From: Kryptolebias marmoratus
Lineage: Eukaryota > Chordata > Actinopteri > Cyprinodontiformes > Rivulidae
Assembly (NCBI RefSeq): GCF_001649575.2
Contig: NC_051440.1
Coordinates: 20,626,974-20,690,973 of the forward strand
Length of the DNA: 64,000 nt
Reading direction: 5' to 3'
The position numbers and the translations under genes are program-made. Each line of letters opens with the position of its first letter. The stretch's first letter is position 1. The notes beneath the pieces are model-generated. The model was not told where the DNA came from, did no database searches, and saw only the letters and a list, made by a program, of their open reading frames with translations. Shown piece after piece: positions 12,601-23,500 of the stretch.

Positions 12601-15600
12601 TTTTTTACACACGGCGTCCTACGTGTTCCGTCCTGTTTGTAGAGTTTTTGACCTCTGCCTTTCCCCGGTTGTAACCCCAGGTATCGGTCCAGTTCTCGGC
12701 CTCCTGTTCATCCCTCTGATTGGCTCGGCCAGTGACCAGTGCAACAGCAGTTATGGAAGACGGCGGCCCTTCATCTGGCTGCTGTCTCTGGGAGTTCTTC
12801 TGGCGCTTTTCATCATTCCCCACGCTGATCTTCTGGCAGCACGTCTTGCCTGGGGAGGGCACACGCTCCAGGTAGGAAAGCACGTTTGTTTCTTCAACAA
12901 ACTAAGAATGCTAAAAAATATTTATGCTAGTGATTCGATATCACATCCTGCATTTAGTGGATAATTAAGCTATGTAAGACTCTGTTTAATTGCAGTTTGT
13001 TGTTCTTTTTTTCCTCCTCAGGTGGGAATTCTTATCTTTGGTGTAGGGCTCCTGGACTTCAGTGGACAAGTTTGCTTCACGCCGCTGGAGGCTCTCCTGT
13101 CAGACCTGTACAGGGACGAGGAGGAGTGCGGCCAAGCCTTCGCCATGTTCTCATTCATGGTCAGCTTGGGAGGCTGCGTGGGTTATTTGCTGCCCGCACT
13201 GGACTGGAGCCGCGGTCTGCTTTCTGTTTATCTAGGAGGCCAGGCCGAGTGCCTTTTTTCCCTCCTCATCTTCATCTTTGTCTCCAGCGTGCTCATTACC
13301 ATGAAGATGTCTGAGGAGCTCTCATGTGCCAGCAGCAGCTTGGGGGGGTCCGGATCTCTACTGGACTCTGGGCCTGGCGCCATGGAGACGAGCCGCTGCG
13401 GTGTGCCCCGCTCGTGCTGCTACCTGCTCAGATGCAAACTGAGGCTGCTCAAAGCCGGACCTTTACTCTGCCTACTGAGAACATGCTGGTCCATGACCCC
13501 GGCCATCTTCAGGAGCTACTGCCACGTCCCGCGGGTGATGAGACAGCTGTGCGTGGCCCAGCTCTGCAGCTGGATGGCCGTGATGTCTTTTATGCTTTTT
13601 TACACGGACTTTGTGGGGGAAGGCCTGTATGAAGGTGTGCCGAGCGCGTTACCAGGAAGCATGTCCAGGCAAAGATACGATGAAGGTCAGATTTCCTCCT
13701 CATCTACAATTCTAAAGATCGTGTTTCTGTTTATTAAGTGGTTGGGTTCTTTCTGAACGCATGCCTCAGTGTGGTTTACTCTCTTTTATGAATGGATTAT
13801 ACTAACTTTGTGGTAGCTTTGTTCTAAATACGACATCATTAATATAATATCCTCATCATATGAATGATAGTTAATTCACTCTGTTTTGTCACAGCAGGGC
13901 AGAATGCAGTCAGGTTCTTTTGGGATAAGAGAGACAAACTGTCTTAAAGCTGTGTGCGTTTTATTTTGAAGTCCAGTCCTCGTACTGTCTGGGTTCTCAG
14001 CCTGTCCACTTCTTCACCGCTCGTTTTTTTTTATTGTGAACTTTTTCTTTCTTCCTCCCTTTTTCGTTTGTCCACCTCCGTGTGTCTTTTCTTGCTGGAC
14101 CCCGAGGAATGTCACACTCACAAAGAATCGATGTTGGTGAATCGGCACACAAAGAACATGTTCATTCAAGTCAGGTAGTCGGCCAAAACACACAGGTCTG
14201 AGGTCACTCTGAGTTTGGTTTGTTTAATCTGAAACCCAGCGGATGTTATTAAATCGCTGCATCCTATCTGCAGATGTTTCTCTCTGTTTTGTTTATGGTT
14301 TCATGGCTCTACATTTTAACCCCCCTCCTGTCTAATACAATAACTACTTTTCTATTTTTTTTAAAAATAATCTTTTCAGCTGCTCGTTCTGGCTCAGCCA
14401 CCGAATCTTTGGGCTCAGATTTGGGTTCTCATTAGTATCAGCACTGTTTATAAAGCAGGGCTCCACAGTAATATGATCCACTTATTTCTTCCAGATAGGT
14501 TAGTGTGCCCTGCTGTTGAACTTCTGACCCAATCTGTTCACAGAAAACTAACTCGGATTAGAATGAAAAGCCTCAGACTCAGTGCTGCATCTGCCAAGTA
14601 AAATTAAAATGAAAAATTTTATATAGGAATAAACTTTAGGGGCTATAAATGTTCATGATTTTGTCCAAACGTTGGAATAAGATTCCTCTTGTTTCTAGCT
14701 GAAAATCCAAGTTTAAAGGAATGATGAAACTGTTGCTCAGAAGTTGAGAACTAACTTGAGACTTTTGTTTATTCTTTGAATATTTTATTCACCCACCCAA
14801 TGTTTTATGGTTTTTTATTTTATTTTTTTTCCAGTACAAAAATTTAGTCTGGCTGCTCCCGGAGACTAAATCCTTCTCTTAGTGATTGTTAAATTGTGTT
14901 TCGGAAACACAAACCTCCGACAGGATGCAGAAGACATGCAAGGAAGCAAATGTATAATTTAATTTTGCGAAGGAATTTGCAAACTCTCCCTCTGTTGTTT
15001 GGACTTTACATTCCACCTTAAGTCAGATGGTCAGACCTCTTCAGATGCTTGTTGTCTGTGTGGCTGACTGGGCCAGACTCGGGCCAGAAGGCAGATCCCA
15101 TCAGTAAACACGGACCGGACCCTCTGCAGCTTGTGGTGGATTTATCGGAGGTTGATGGTGTGTGTTATTGTCCAGGTCGGTCAACCCAAACTATATCAGA
15201 GCTTCAGATCTCTGTAATTATTACCATAATGGGTAGTTTCTGCTTGTTTATCAACTTGACCAAACAAAAGACTTTCTGGTTCTTCCGTGTAGGCTGAGCA
15301 TGACCTGGATAGTTTTGGTTTTACTGAGTAAAGGATGAGATATTGTTGTAATAATGGTTTGTTCCGTTCCTCTCCCAGGTATCCGGATGGGCAGCCTGGG
15401 CCTTTTTCTCCAGTGTGCTACCTCAACTTTCTTCTCTCTGATCATGAGTCGTTTGGTCCACCGTTTCGGGTCTCGTTGGGTCTATCTGAGCAGCATGGTG
15501 AGCTTCACGGCCTCAGCGTTGGTCATCTGCCTGTCCAAAAGTGTCGCCTTGGTCACAGCCATGGCAGCTCTCACAGGTTATGCTTATGCAACTCTGCAGA

Positions 15601-16181
15601 CCCTGCCTTACACCCTCACCTGCCATTACCACAAGGAAAAAGAGGTAAAAACAACATGTAACAGTTTGCAGAAACATGGACGGCTTATCGATAAAATCTG
15701 CATACTTCATCAGGCTTGTTTTTGTCTCTTATTTCAGGTCTACATGCCAAAAAAGATAACCAAAAGCCTACATCACAACGGCATAACGTCCAAGCAGGAT
15801 TCTGTTTATTTGACTCCTGTGCAGGAGGAGGAGGGCGTCCTAAACCACAAATCCGCTCCTTACATGCATCCCTTCCTCAGCCAGGACAGTTATGAAACCT
15901 ACCCCAGCCCACAGAGTCAGAACGGGTCGGCTCCCTGCTCCAGCAGCGCCGAGCAGGATGGGCCTGAGGCGGGATACGAGAGGCGTGGCGTTGGCTTGGA
16001 CTTCGCCATCTTGGACAGCACGTTTCTCCTCTCTCAGGTGTTCCCCACGCTCTTCATGGGCCTGATTGTTCAGTTTGCACAGTCTGTCACCGCCTACATC
16101 GCCTGCTCCGCCATCTTTGGGGCTGTCGCCATCTACCTAGCTTGTCACATTGTCTTTGACCAAAAGGACCTCAGAAGCTAA
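9687..16181 (+). CDS. slc45a3: Solute carrier family 45 member 3 (prostein), five coding exons
   Basis: Predicted 570-residue multipass carrier of the SLC45 sugar/proton symporter family (major facilitator fold); human SLC45A3 is about 553. Coding exons are 9687-9834, 12681-12871, 13022-13685, 15379-15644 and 15738-16181; all junctions are GT-AG and keep frame. Family evidence: the first helix reads VAAGITYVPPLLLE. Residues 64-80 carry GSASD and the RRRPF loop motif. Later come FTPLEALLSDL, ELCSWM-like AQLCSWMAVMSF, FYTDFVGEGLY and a last helix ending IVFDQKDL. The large loop before the final helices (exon 5) is Ser/Pro-rich and poorly conserved, as expected. The start gives MPGWRSQWRL directly before the first helix. 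Expected at plasma or internal membranes; fish substrate not shown here. In human the gene lies on chromosome 1, away from FGF6, so the neighbourhood differs. Confidence 0.95.
9835..12680 (+). other. slc45a3 intron 1
   Basis: About 2.8 kb between the first two coding exons, donor GTGAGG and acceptor AACCCCAG. It holds a short GT microsatellite around 11413-11437. I see no other gene or element in it. Introns 2 (12872-13021), 3 (13686-15378) and 4 (15645-15737) of this gene likewise show nothing beyond T-rich sequence. Confidence 0.7.
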
Positions 16182-17362
16182 AAGAAAAGGGAGTGACGGA
16201 ATCACTAATCAGTCATTCGGGTTTCCCAGAATGCCTTGTGCTAACACCACAGGTGCAGAAAATGTTCAGTTTTTATTTTAAAGCGGAGATCGTTAGCCCG
16301 GCTGTGGCATGGTGTGCTAAAAGCTGTTATGTTTTATTTTATGTTTCTCTAAAAACTCTGCTTGTCCATTTTTGTCCTCAGGTACCATCAAACAGATTTA
16401 CTGTACAACTCGGCAGCCTCAAACACAAAGCTGCTGCTGTTTCTTTTTTACCGATCTCATTCTGGGAATTTCAGCGCAGTCTGTTTGTTCTGGGAAAAAA
16501 AAAAAAAAGAATCATGGTATTTACAATTACAGGCTCCTCAGAAAACGTCACTAGGATGGAGAACGGTTCAGATATGTCTCCAAGTGAGGCTGTCAGTCGC
16601 GTGGTCGAGCTGTAAACAGTGTTTCCTTTAATGCAGCTCAGCTCCGTCTCTCTCTGACCTGCCAGTCTGAAAAAGGTTTAACCCTCTGGGCTTTAAATAA
16701 CCATGATGACATTACTAGAATTATTTGATCAAGGTGTCATACAGCTGCTTCTGCTCTCTAAGTGCTCTCTGTGATGAGTAAACTGACTTTAAATGTAAAA
16801 CTCCTCTTCAGCTCAGAAACTGAGCTGTGCTCTAGCGTAGCCTCGTTCACTCGCGTCGCCTCTCAGACAGATTTACTGGAAATATTTTGTACACAAGCTG
16901 ACATTATTAATCCCTATGGGAGTTTTGTTATGCAACCTGCTGAGGTGAAGTTATTAACTGTGGTGGTTGAAGTAAGAAGCTGTTCTGGTGTCCCCCTGCT
17001 CAAAGGATCAGGACTAGTCTGTTTCTGCTCCGAATGTTTACCTGCATGCATGCCTCCAGTCTGGGCATTTGTCTCGGGTTAAAACCTCGTGCAGCTGTCC
17101 CGAACCGGCTTGATGTTACTGAGAAATCGCGTTTCCCGTTGCCTAAACCGTTGTGTTTCACTGTATATTCAAACGACAATCTAGGACATCCAGATGGGCC
17201 CGTTATGTAATGCTGGTGGCGAACGTGCACGGCCACGTCTCATGGATACCCACTTCATAGCAACCATTCCTGAGAAGACCAAAAAAAAGGGTTCTGCAGC
17301 ATGTGGAAACATTTGGTTTTATGCAAGTGTGAGCACTGCATATTGATAGGCTGAAGGTCAGG

Positions 17363-17398
<36 letters not shown>
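17363..17398. repeat. (GT)n microsatellite
   Basis: About 18 GT units inside the predicted slc45a3 3' UTR, so length changes would alter the mature mRNA but not the protein. Confidence 0.9.
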
Positions 17399-17399
<1 letters not shown>

Positions 17400-18417
17400 A
17401 TGTATCTTTAACGTGGAGGCTGGATGTGAGAAAGCATTAGTAATATTTAAGTGTGAGATTAATGAAAACTGCTTCATGTTGTAGCCCAGACGTGACGGTG
17501 TTCCAGGATCTTGTTTCAAACTGACCAGCTGATCTAAAAACCACGACTGCCACGCTCAGAGAGAGCTCGATCCCTTCCAGGGTGTTAGAAACGACTTCTG
17601 TCGACACGAGTAGTCCTGACGGATGTTCTCGCAGCTGCGCTCAGCGTGGTGGAGCAGAGGAATGTTGACGTGACATCATCTCGGCTCTCAAACACCCGAT
17701 TTGTCTGTTTTGCCACTGAAATGAAACGAGATACTATCGGCGGCTTCAATGTCAGGAAAAAAAAAAGTTTTTACAAGTGCCTGTACATTTTTCAAACATC
17801 TTTTGTACATACATATTTATTTATGATGGATTTATTACAAAGTAGTGTTTTAAACTCTTCAGCATCTTCTGGAGGTGCAAAGGTGAAGGCTGTTTCTGTG
17901 TTTTTTGTATAGATATGGTGTAAAGCATCCTTAAAGCTATAATTTATTTCTGTAATATCCATTTTATCCTGTAGCCCTGTTTACGTCACAGAGCATTTTG
18001 TATTTTATCAAATAAGTTTTAAAGTAAAAAAGGTTTTATTCTCAGTGCAGGACGGATGAACTGTCACACCTGAGGTCCATCTTTGGTTTTTATCCAACTG
18101 GTGCAAAGAAAATGTCTGTATCCGTTTTTAAACAACCTTTTTTTTCTCTTTTAAAATGTTATTTTATCTGTTAGATGCATTTTAACAGATCAGCACGTCT
18201 TTCCCAAACCAAATGTCTCGTTCGATTGAAACTAAAGTGCCAACTGTCAAACTGCGTGGAGGCCAGAAATTATATTTTTCATCTGAAATTTTCTTTATTC
18301 ACAATATTTCAGTTGCTTTCGTCTTTAATGCTTTTGGTTGTGGCTAAAAAAAAAAAAGGAAAATGTGTCATCTTTATTAAATGTGTATATGCAGTTACCA
18401 AATAGATTTTTATACAA

Positions 18418-18423
18418 AATAAA
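18418..18423 (+). promoter_or_regulatory. Poly(A) signal, slc45a3
   Basis: AATAAA followed within about 30 bases by a T-rich downstream region; the best candidate for the end of the slc45a3 transcript. Confidence 0.45.
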
Positions 18424-19044
18424 ATAACTGCATTGTTGATAAAATGTCCCCCTTTTTTTATTTATTTAAGTTTTTTGGACATTTAGGTCAATAATGGACA
18501 AGTCCATGGAGAATACAGTTATTAAACTTTGATGTATTTATGCACAGATGTATTGAGTAAAGTATGCAGATGTGGGTGATGTAAATTTACAGCATTTTTT
18601 TTTTTTTTGACACTTCTGCGTTTTATTTGAACACCAAGGATGTTCATCATGGAGTAGACGTCTATCAGCTTAGAGGCTTATCACCGACCGGTGAAAAATT
18701 AGGATTCAGGTCAGAAATGTTCTGAATGTTAGACTAGATTTGGAAAAAAACTCAGATATTATAAACTTAATGGTCCGGAGGTTTTGTAAAAGCCGGGTCT
18801 TCATGGTGCTCCACCACCCTGCTTGAGTCATGATATTTATACATGACAGTTATCCTTCTCCTTCCTTTTCTTTTTTTGCATTTAGCAGCAGATTCACTTA
18901 CATTATCACCTCTACATCTCTGAGATTCTAGGCTTGGTCGATTCAGCCATATTTGTTTACCCACACAGACTACAACCAGCCTGATGTTGGCCAATCACGT
19001 GCCTCGAGCTTCCACGTGGTTTCTATCAGGTTCATCCAGTGTTT

Positions 19045-19145
19045 TGTTTACCTTGAGTGTGTACCCGCATTTCAGGATGGCGTCAAACTGCACTGTTTGA
19101 CATAGTTCAGGATAACTGTTTTTATGGTTGGTAATGAGTGTTTTT
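19045..19145. repeat. Unnamed dispersed repeat, copy 1 of 3
   Basis: It begins TTTGTTTACCTTGAGTG, then ACCCGCATTTCAGGATGG, and ends GTTGGTAATGAGTG. The same sequence order appears at 40549-40705 and 57718-57865. No ends or coding sequence identify the family. Confidence 0.55.
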
Positions 19146-19232
19146 ATACTAAAGGTTAGATTATTTGAGTAAATATGTTTTTTTTATTGGAGCAACATTT
19201 TGGTTGGTGCAGGCGTTTAAAGCGAGAGCGCA

Positions 19233-19280
19233 TCTGAAACATGCAGGACGGCGGCCCCCGAGGAACAGAGTTCGACACAC
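19233..19280. mobile_element. hAT-type MITE fragment (one end)
   Basis: Read on the minus strand it gives a GTGTCGAACTC-like end followed by CCTGCATGTTTC. This matches one arm of the abundant fish palindromic MITE whose ends read CAGGGGTGTCCAA...CTGCAGGTTTTAGA. Only one arm is visible; a matching arm of the same family is at 23067-23150. Confidence 0.5.
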
Positions 19281-19477
19281 ATGGTCTGCAGCTGTGGGTC
19301 CAAACATTTTACCTACCGACCCACAGAACGACAGCAGAGGAGAGGCTTGTGATGGCTGAGCTGAGAAAACATGACGTCATGGCAACACAGACAGCAAACC
19401 GCTGTCCGGCTTTCATTCAGGTCTAACCGTTTTTATTTTGTCAAATGTGGCTAAAAATTTAAAATTAGGTTAAATAT

Positions 19478-19546
19478 CTCAAGACCCCCATTTGTCATTT
19501 TGCGGCCCACAGTGGGGTCCCGAGCCCAACTTTGGGAACCAGTAGA
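19478..19546. mobile_element. Possible hAT-type transposon end
   Basis: On the minus strand the sequence reads CTGGTTCCCAAAGTTGGG then CGGGACCCCACTGTGGGCC, resembling the end of common fish hAT elements beginning CAGTGGTTCCCAA. No second end or target duplication was found. Confidence 0.35.
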
Positions 19547-19657
19547 AGCTGTAGACCTCAGCGGCTCCACATGAGGCGGTTTCGGTGTGGAAATGGTGCC
19601 ACCCTTTGGATATCTCAGGAAAGTGGAGTGTGTGTGTGAGTGTGTGAGCTGCTGGTG

Positions 19658-19658
19658 C

Positions 19659-19692
<34 letters not shown>

Positions 19693-19705
19693 CCCCCCCC
19701 CCCCT
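19658..19705. repeat. (CA)n microsatellite with adjoining C run
   Basis: About 16 CA units followed by TAC and a run of 12 C. Confidence 0.9.
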
Positions 19706-20229
19706 CACTGACGGGCTTTCTGCCATGGCCTTATCTGTTACATGGAAAACATGATATCCTTTCATGTCAGGGAATGGCATGCTGGAAATGTGGGCCATTT
19801 TATGGCAAGCCTCTCCAGATTTGCTTCAGATTCTCACGAATGCACCGTAGGGGGTGGGTGTGTGTGGTGGGGGGTGAGATGTTTGTGAATATGTCATAAT
19901 TAAACTCTGGCCAGGAGTGGGCTCTGCTACATGACAGTGCTTTAAACCTGAGTGGGGGTCTTGCTCAAGGACACTTGGGGGATTCTGAACTCTGATCTTT
20001 GTTGCCCCCCTCCCTCACGTCCCAGGCCGCTGAACGCTCCTGCTCCTCCTGTCCTGCAGTGACAGGACTCGGTTCCGCCTCGAGCCTCAGCTGACTGGGT
20101 TTTCCCCCCTCCTACCTGCTGTTCTCCCAGCTGGGGAGTCGGCATGACGCCACCTGGGATGCGATAGAGTCAGGGGCTTCTGGTGAGAATTTATTCCCAA
20201 CTATCACCAAGGGAGAGACTGTCAGAGGC

Positions 20230-20249
20230 GAGAGAGAGAGAGAGGAAGT

Positions 20250-20285
<36 letters not shown>
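20230..20285. repeat. (GA)n and (GT)n compound microsatellite upstream of fgf6
   Basis: A short GA tract (about 20230-20243) is followed by about 17 GT units (20252-20285), ending about 255 bases before the fgf6 start codon and so probably in the promoter or 5' UTR. Confidence 0.85.
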
Positions 20286-20287
<2 letters not shown>

Positions 20288-20540
20288 GGGAGAGAGAGGG
20301 GCGCGGAGGAGCTGCAAAACATGGTAATCACCACCAACAACATCACCACCACCTCCAGCTCCGCGCACTCTCCCGTCTCCTCTCCTCCTCCTCCTCCTCG
20401 CCGGGGCTGGCGCTTTATGCCCGGAGCTCTGATCTGCTCACCAAAAATAACCCTCAGCCAGCATGCCGAAGGAAGCAAAACAAGAGGAGCGGTATTTTTA
20501 GGGTCATTAATTTTGACCACGTGGCCCGGAGGTAAACCGG

Positions 20541-23500
20541 ATGGCCGTTGCGCAAAGGCTCCCCGTCAGTATGTCCTGCGAGGCCGGCGCGCCGCGCTGG
20601 ACGCCGAGCTGGACGCGGAGCGCGGTGCTTCTCTTGCTGGGCTTTCTGCTGGGGGTGGCGGCGGCGTCCCCCCTCCCGAGCGGCCGGACGAACGCGACTC
20701 TGCTGGAGAGGCGATGGGAGACCCTCTTCTCCCGCTCCGTGCTGGGGGTCTCCGGGGAGAAACCGGAGCTGAACTGGGAGAGTGACTATCTGCTGGGCAT
20801 CAAAAGAGTGCGGAGGCTCTACTGCAACGTGGGCATCGGGTTTCACCTGCAGATCCTCCCCGACGGCAGGATAAACGGTGTACATAATGAAAACCAGTAC
20901 AGTGAGTTCTCTACCTCCAATGTAATGCAGTTCGACATAAAGAGAGAGGCAGAGGAGGCGCTGAGCATGATGAAACTGCGCCGCGCGCCGCACCGCGCCG
21001 TGCCGCACGCGCTGCCGCGCCGCGCCGCGCCGCACTCACTCTGTCCCCTCTTATTCATTTGCATGACCAGATCTCATCCCACTCTCAGGGAGAATTGGAT
21101 TTCTTCTATTAAAAACAAGTATCCATCAGCACCGAACACCCCCTCCTTCTCTCTCCCTCCTCCTCTCCTTCCCCCCCACCCCCTCCTCCTCCAAGCTCAA
21201 CCATGTCATGAATGTATGGACGCTTTTAGCCACAACTTATTTTTACGCAGCGCTCTGAGGGCGGTCCAGAGAGCAGCAGCCACTTAGTGCACGTCACTGC
21301 AATCACTGCAATCACTGCAATCACTGCAATAACCCGAATGCGCTTAATTGACGGATGCAAATCTGGGAGTGAGGGATGCGGAACAAAGGCAAAAAAAAGG
21401 CATGCTGCGCAGCAACCTGCAAGGTTCCACCCAAAGAGAGAGAGAGAAGCCGTAAGAACACAGTGAAATGTCAGGATGCTCTGTTTGTTTCCTCTCTGTC
21501 CTGCACCAGGTCTGATAGAGATCTCCACGGTGGAGAGGGGGGTGGTGAGCCTGTTCGGGGTGAGGAGCGAGCTGTTCGTGGCAATGAACAGCCGTGGGAG
21601 GTTATACGGAACGGTAGGTATGCACAGCATTTCATTTATCGCCCGCCTGTGTTAGTTAATTAGATCCTGACATCAAATAGCTCCTCCCCCCACCCCCCCT
21701 TTTTTTTTTAGTTGGCTGTCATGTATTGGAATGGGGTTTCATGCCCTTTGGCCAACAGGGGAGCCTCAAATGTTGCAAAGTCCAAATATTTTAATTCCAT
21801 CAGGAATTTATAAAGCTCTATTTAAAGCGGGTGTGTGAGGCGCCTATGGCTGAATAATGATGAGGTTAACAGATGCAGGATTTAGCCCACAGGATGGTAA
21901 TGTGGTCCTGGGAGTGCGGAGGTGGGAAACCCCCGATGCCTGTCAGCAGAACTGGAAATCGATTTAAACGGCATAATGCTTGTTTTGCATTGCAGTACAC
22001 ACACTCATGCACACACACACACACACACAAGGAGGTAAATGGCTCCAACCTGCACCTCGTCCATCAGCTTCTACCTTTAAAAAGATAAACTTGAAACACG
22101 AACATTAATTTTTTTGTCTACCACGGGCTGTTTACAACATCTTCCTTGTACAGCTTCTGACAAATGAAACAGGATGTTTTATTGTTACTTTTATCTCCGA
22201 CACCAAAAATAGTTTTCTGCTCTCTGTGAAATTTCTGAGAATTCGAGTATTTCATTATCTGCGTCCTCGGAGAGACAAAAGCCTCAAACATTTCATTCCC
22301 ACTGGACCAGAGCTCACCAAGGATCAGATTAAAAACCCCAGCTCCAAAATGTAAATAAATCAACTTTCTTTAAAAAGCACATTTAAACTTTAAACCTATA
22401 CAACAATTACAGCAAAGACGTTAAAATCATCAAAACTGAAAAGGAGATGATAAAACTCTAAGCATAAACTCAAGTAAAAGGCAGAATTCAATAAAAACAG
22501 ATGATTTGCAAACATCATAAACCCATATTCTGTTTACAGTGGAACATAATAAACATAAAAAGTTAAAACTAAGAAACAGCACCATAGCTTTTTGGGGAAA
22601 AAATTGTTATTTTGAATTTTATGGCAAAAATGGGCTGAAGTAAAGTGGAAAACTGTTTTATGGACTCTGTTTTGGAAACCTTGGACGCCATGTGATCCGT
22701 CCTAAAGAGGGCCTGTTCTCAGCGCCTGCCTCTCTGATGGTATGGGGGTGCATTAGTACCTCTGGTGTGGGAAGCTCACACATCTCCATCAATGCAGAAA
22801 AGTGTCTCATGTGCTCCCATCCAGCAAATAAGACCCAGGATTGTTGAGCATCTAGAATCCTACATCCGACAGAATGGGTCAAAACTCCAGTGACTGCTCT
22901 CCTCAGCTATTAAATGTTTATTTTATTTTATTTTTGTAAAGAGAGAATGGTTCACAATGGTCAACATGTCTCCGTCCCAACTGTTTTGAGATGTTTCTGC
23001 TGGCGTAAAATTCAGAATTACATATTTTCTTTTCTAAAAAAAATGGTACGATCGCTTAGTTTAGACCAGGGGTGTCCAGTCCTGGTCCCGGAGGGCGGCT
23101 GTCCTGCATGTTTTAGTTGTTTCTTGGTTTAGACTCGCCTGATTTAACCATTTATGCAGATTTGCAATCTGTTTTCTAAGCTCAGGAAAACGTGCACGCT
23201 GATTTTTTTTTAACCAGACTTCATGCTGTTAGCAAAAAAACAAACAAACAAACAAACAATCAAGCATTATTTGACTTTAGAAAAAGGAAGAAAATTTGAC
23301 AAATTCTCACTCCTTTGAATATTATTTTTGCAAATAGCTGTTGTTAAGTCACAAACACACAAAAGCAACTTAATTTGAATCCAAACAAGTCGTCTCTGAG
23401 CTGGACAAAATAAAATGGAGTCTGTGTGGCGCCGGCTGGGAGGTGAGAATCTAACAGAATACAAAATGCATCGATTACGTTAAACTCCCCAAAAAATAAA

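Larger units (their letters stand above)
16182..18445 (+). other. slc45a3 3' UTR
   Basis: This is noncoding sequence after the TAA stop, rich in T and A with many short AT motifs, as in vertebrate 3' UTRs. It ends at an AATAAA at 18418-18423 followed by a T-rich stretch. A GT microsatellite lies within it. The end is inferred from the poly(A) signal; earlier signals could also be used. Confidence 0.5.

Noticed and set aside
13686..13756. Read-through of slc45a3 exon 3 beyond RYDEG
   Set aside because: The frame runs on only 23 codons into the intron; the family sequence resumes with IRMGSLGLF at 15379.
20321..20785. 154-codon open frame overlapping fgf6 exon 1
   Set aside because: It is a GC-rich shadow in another frame of the fgf6 promoter and signal-peptide region, without similarity.
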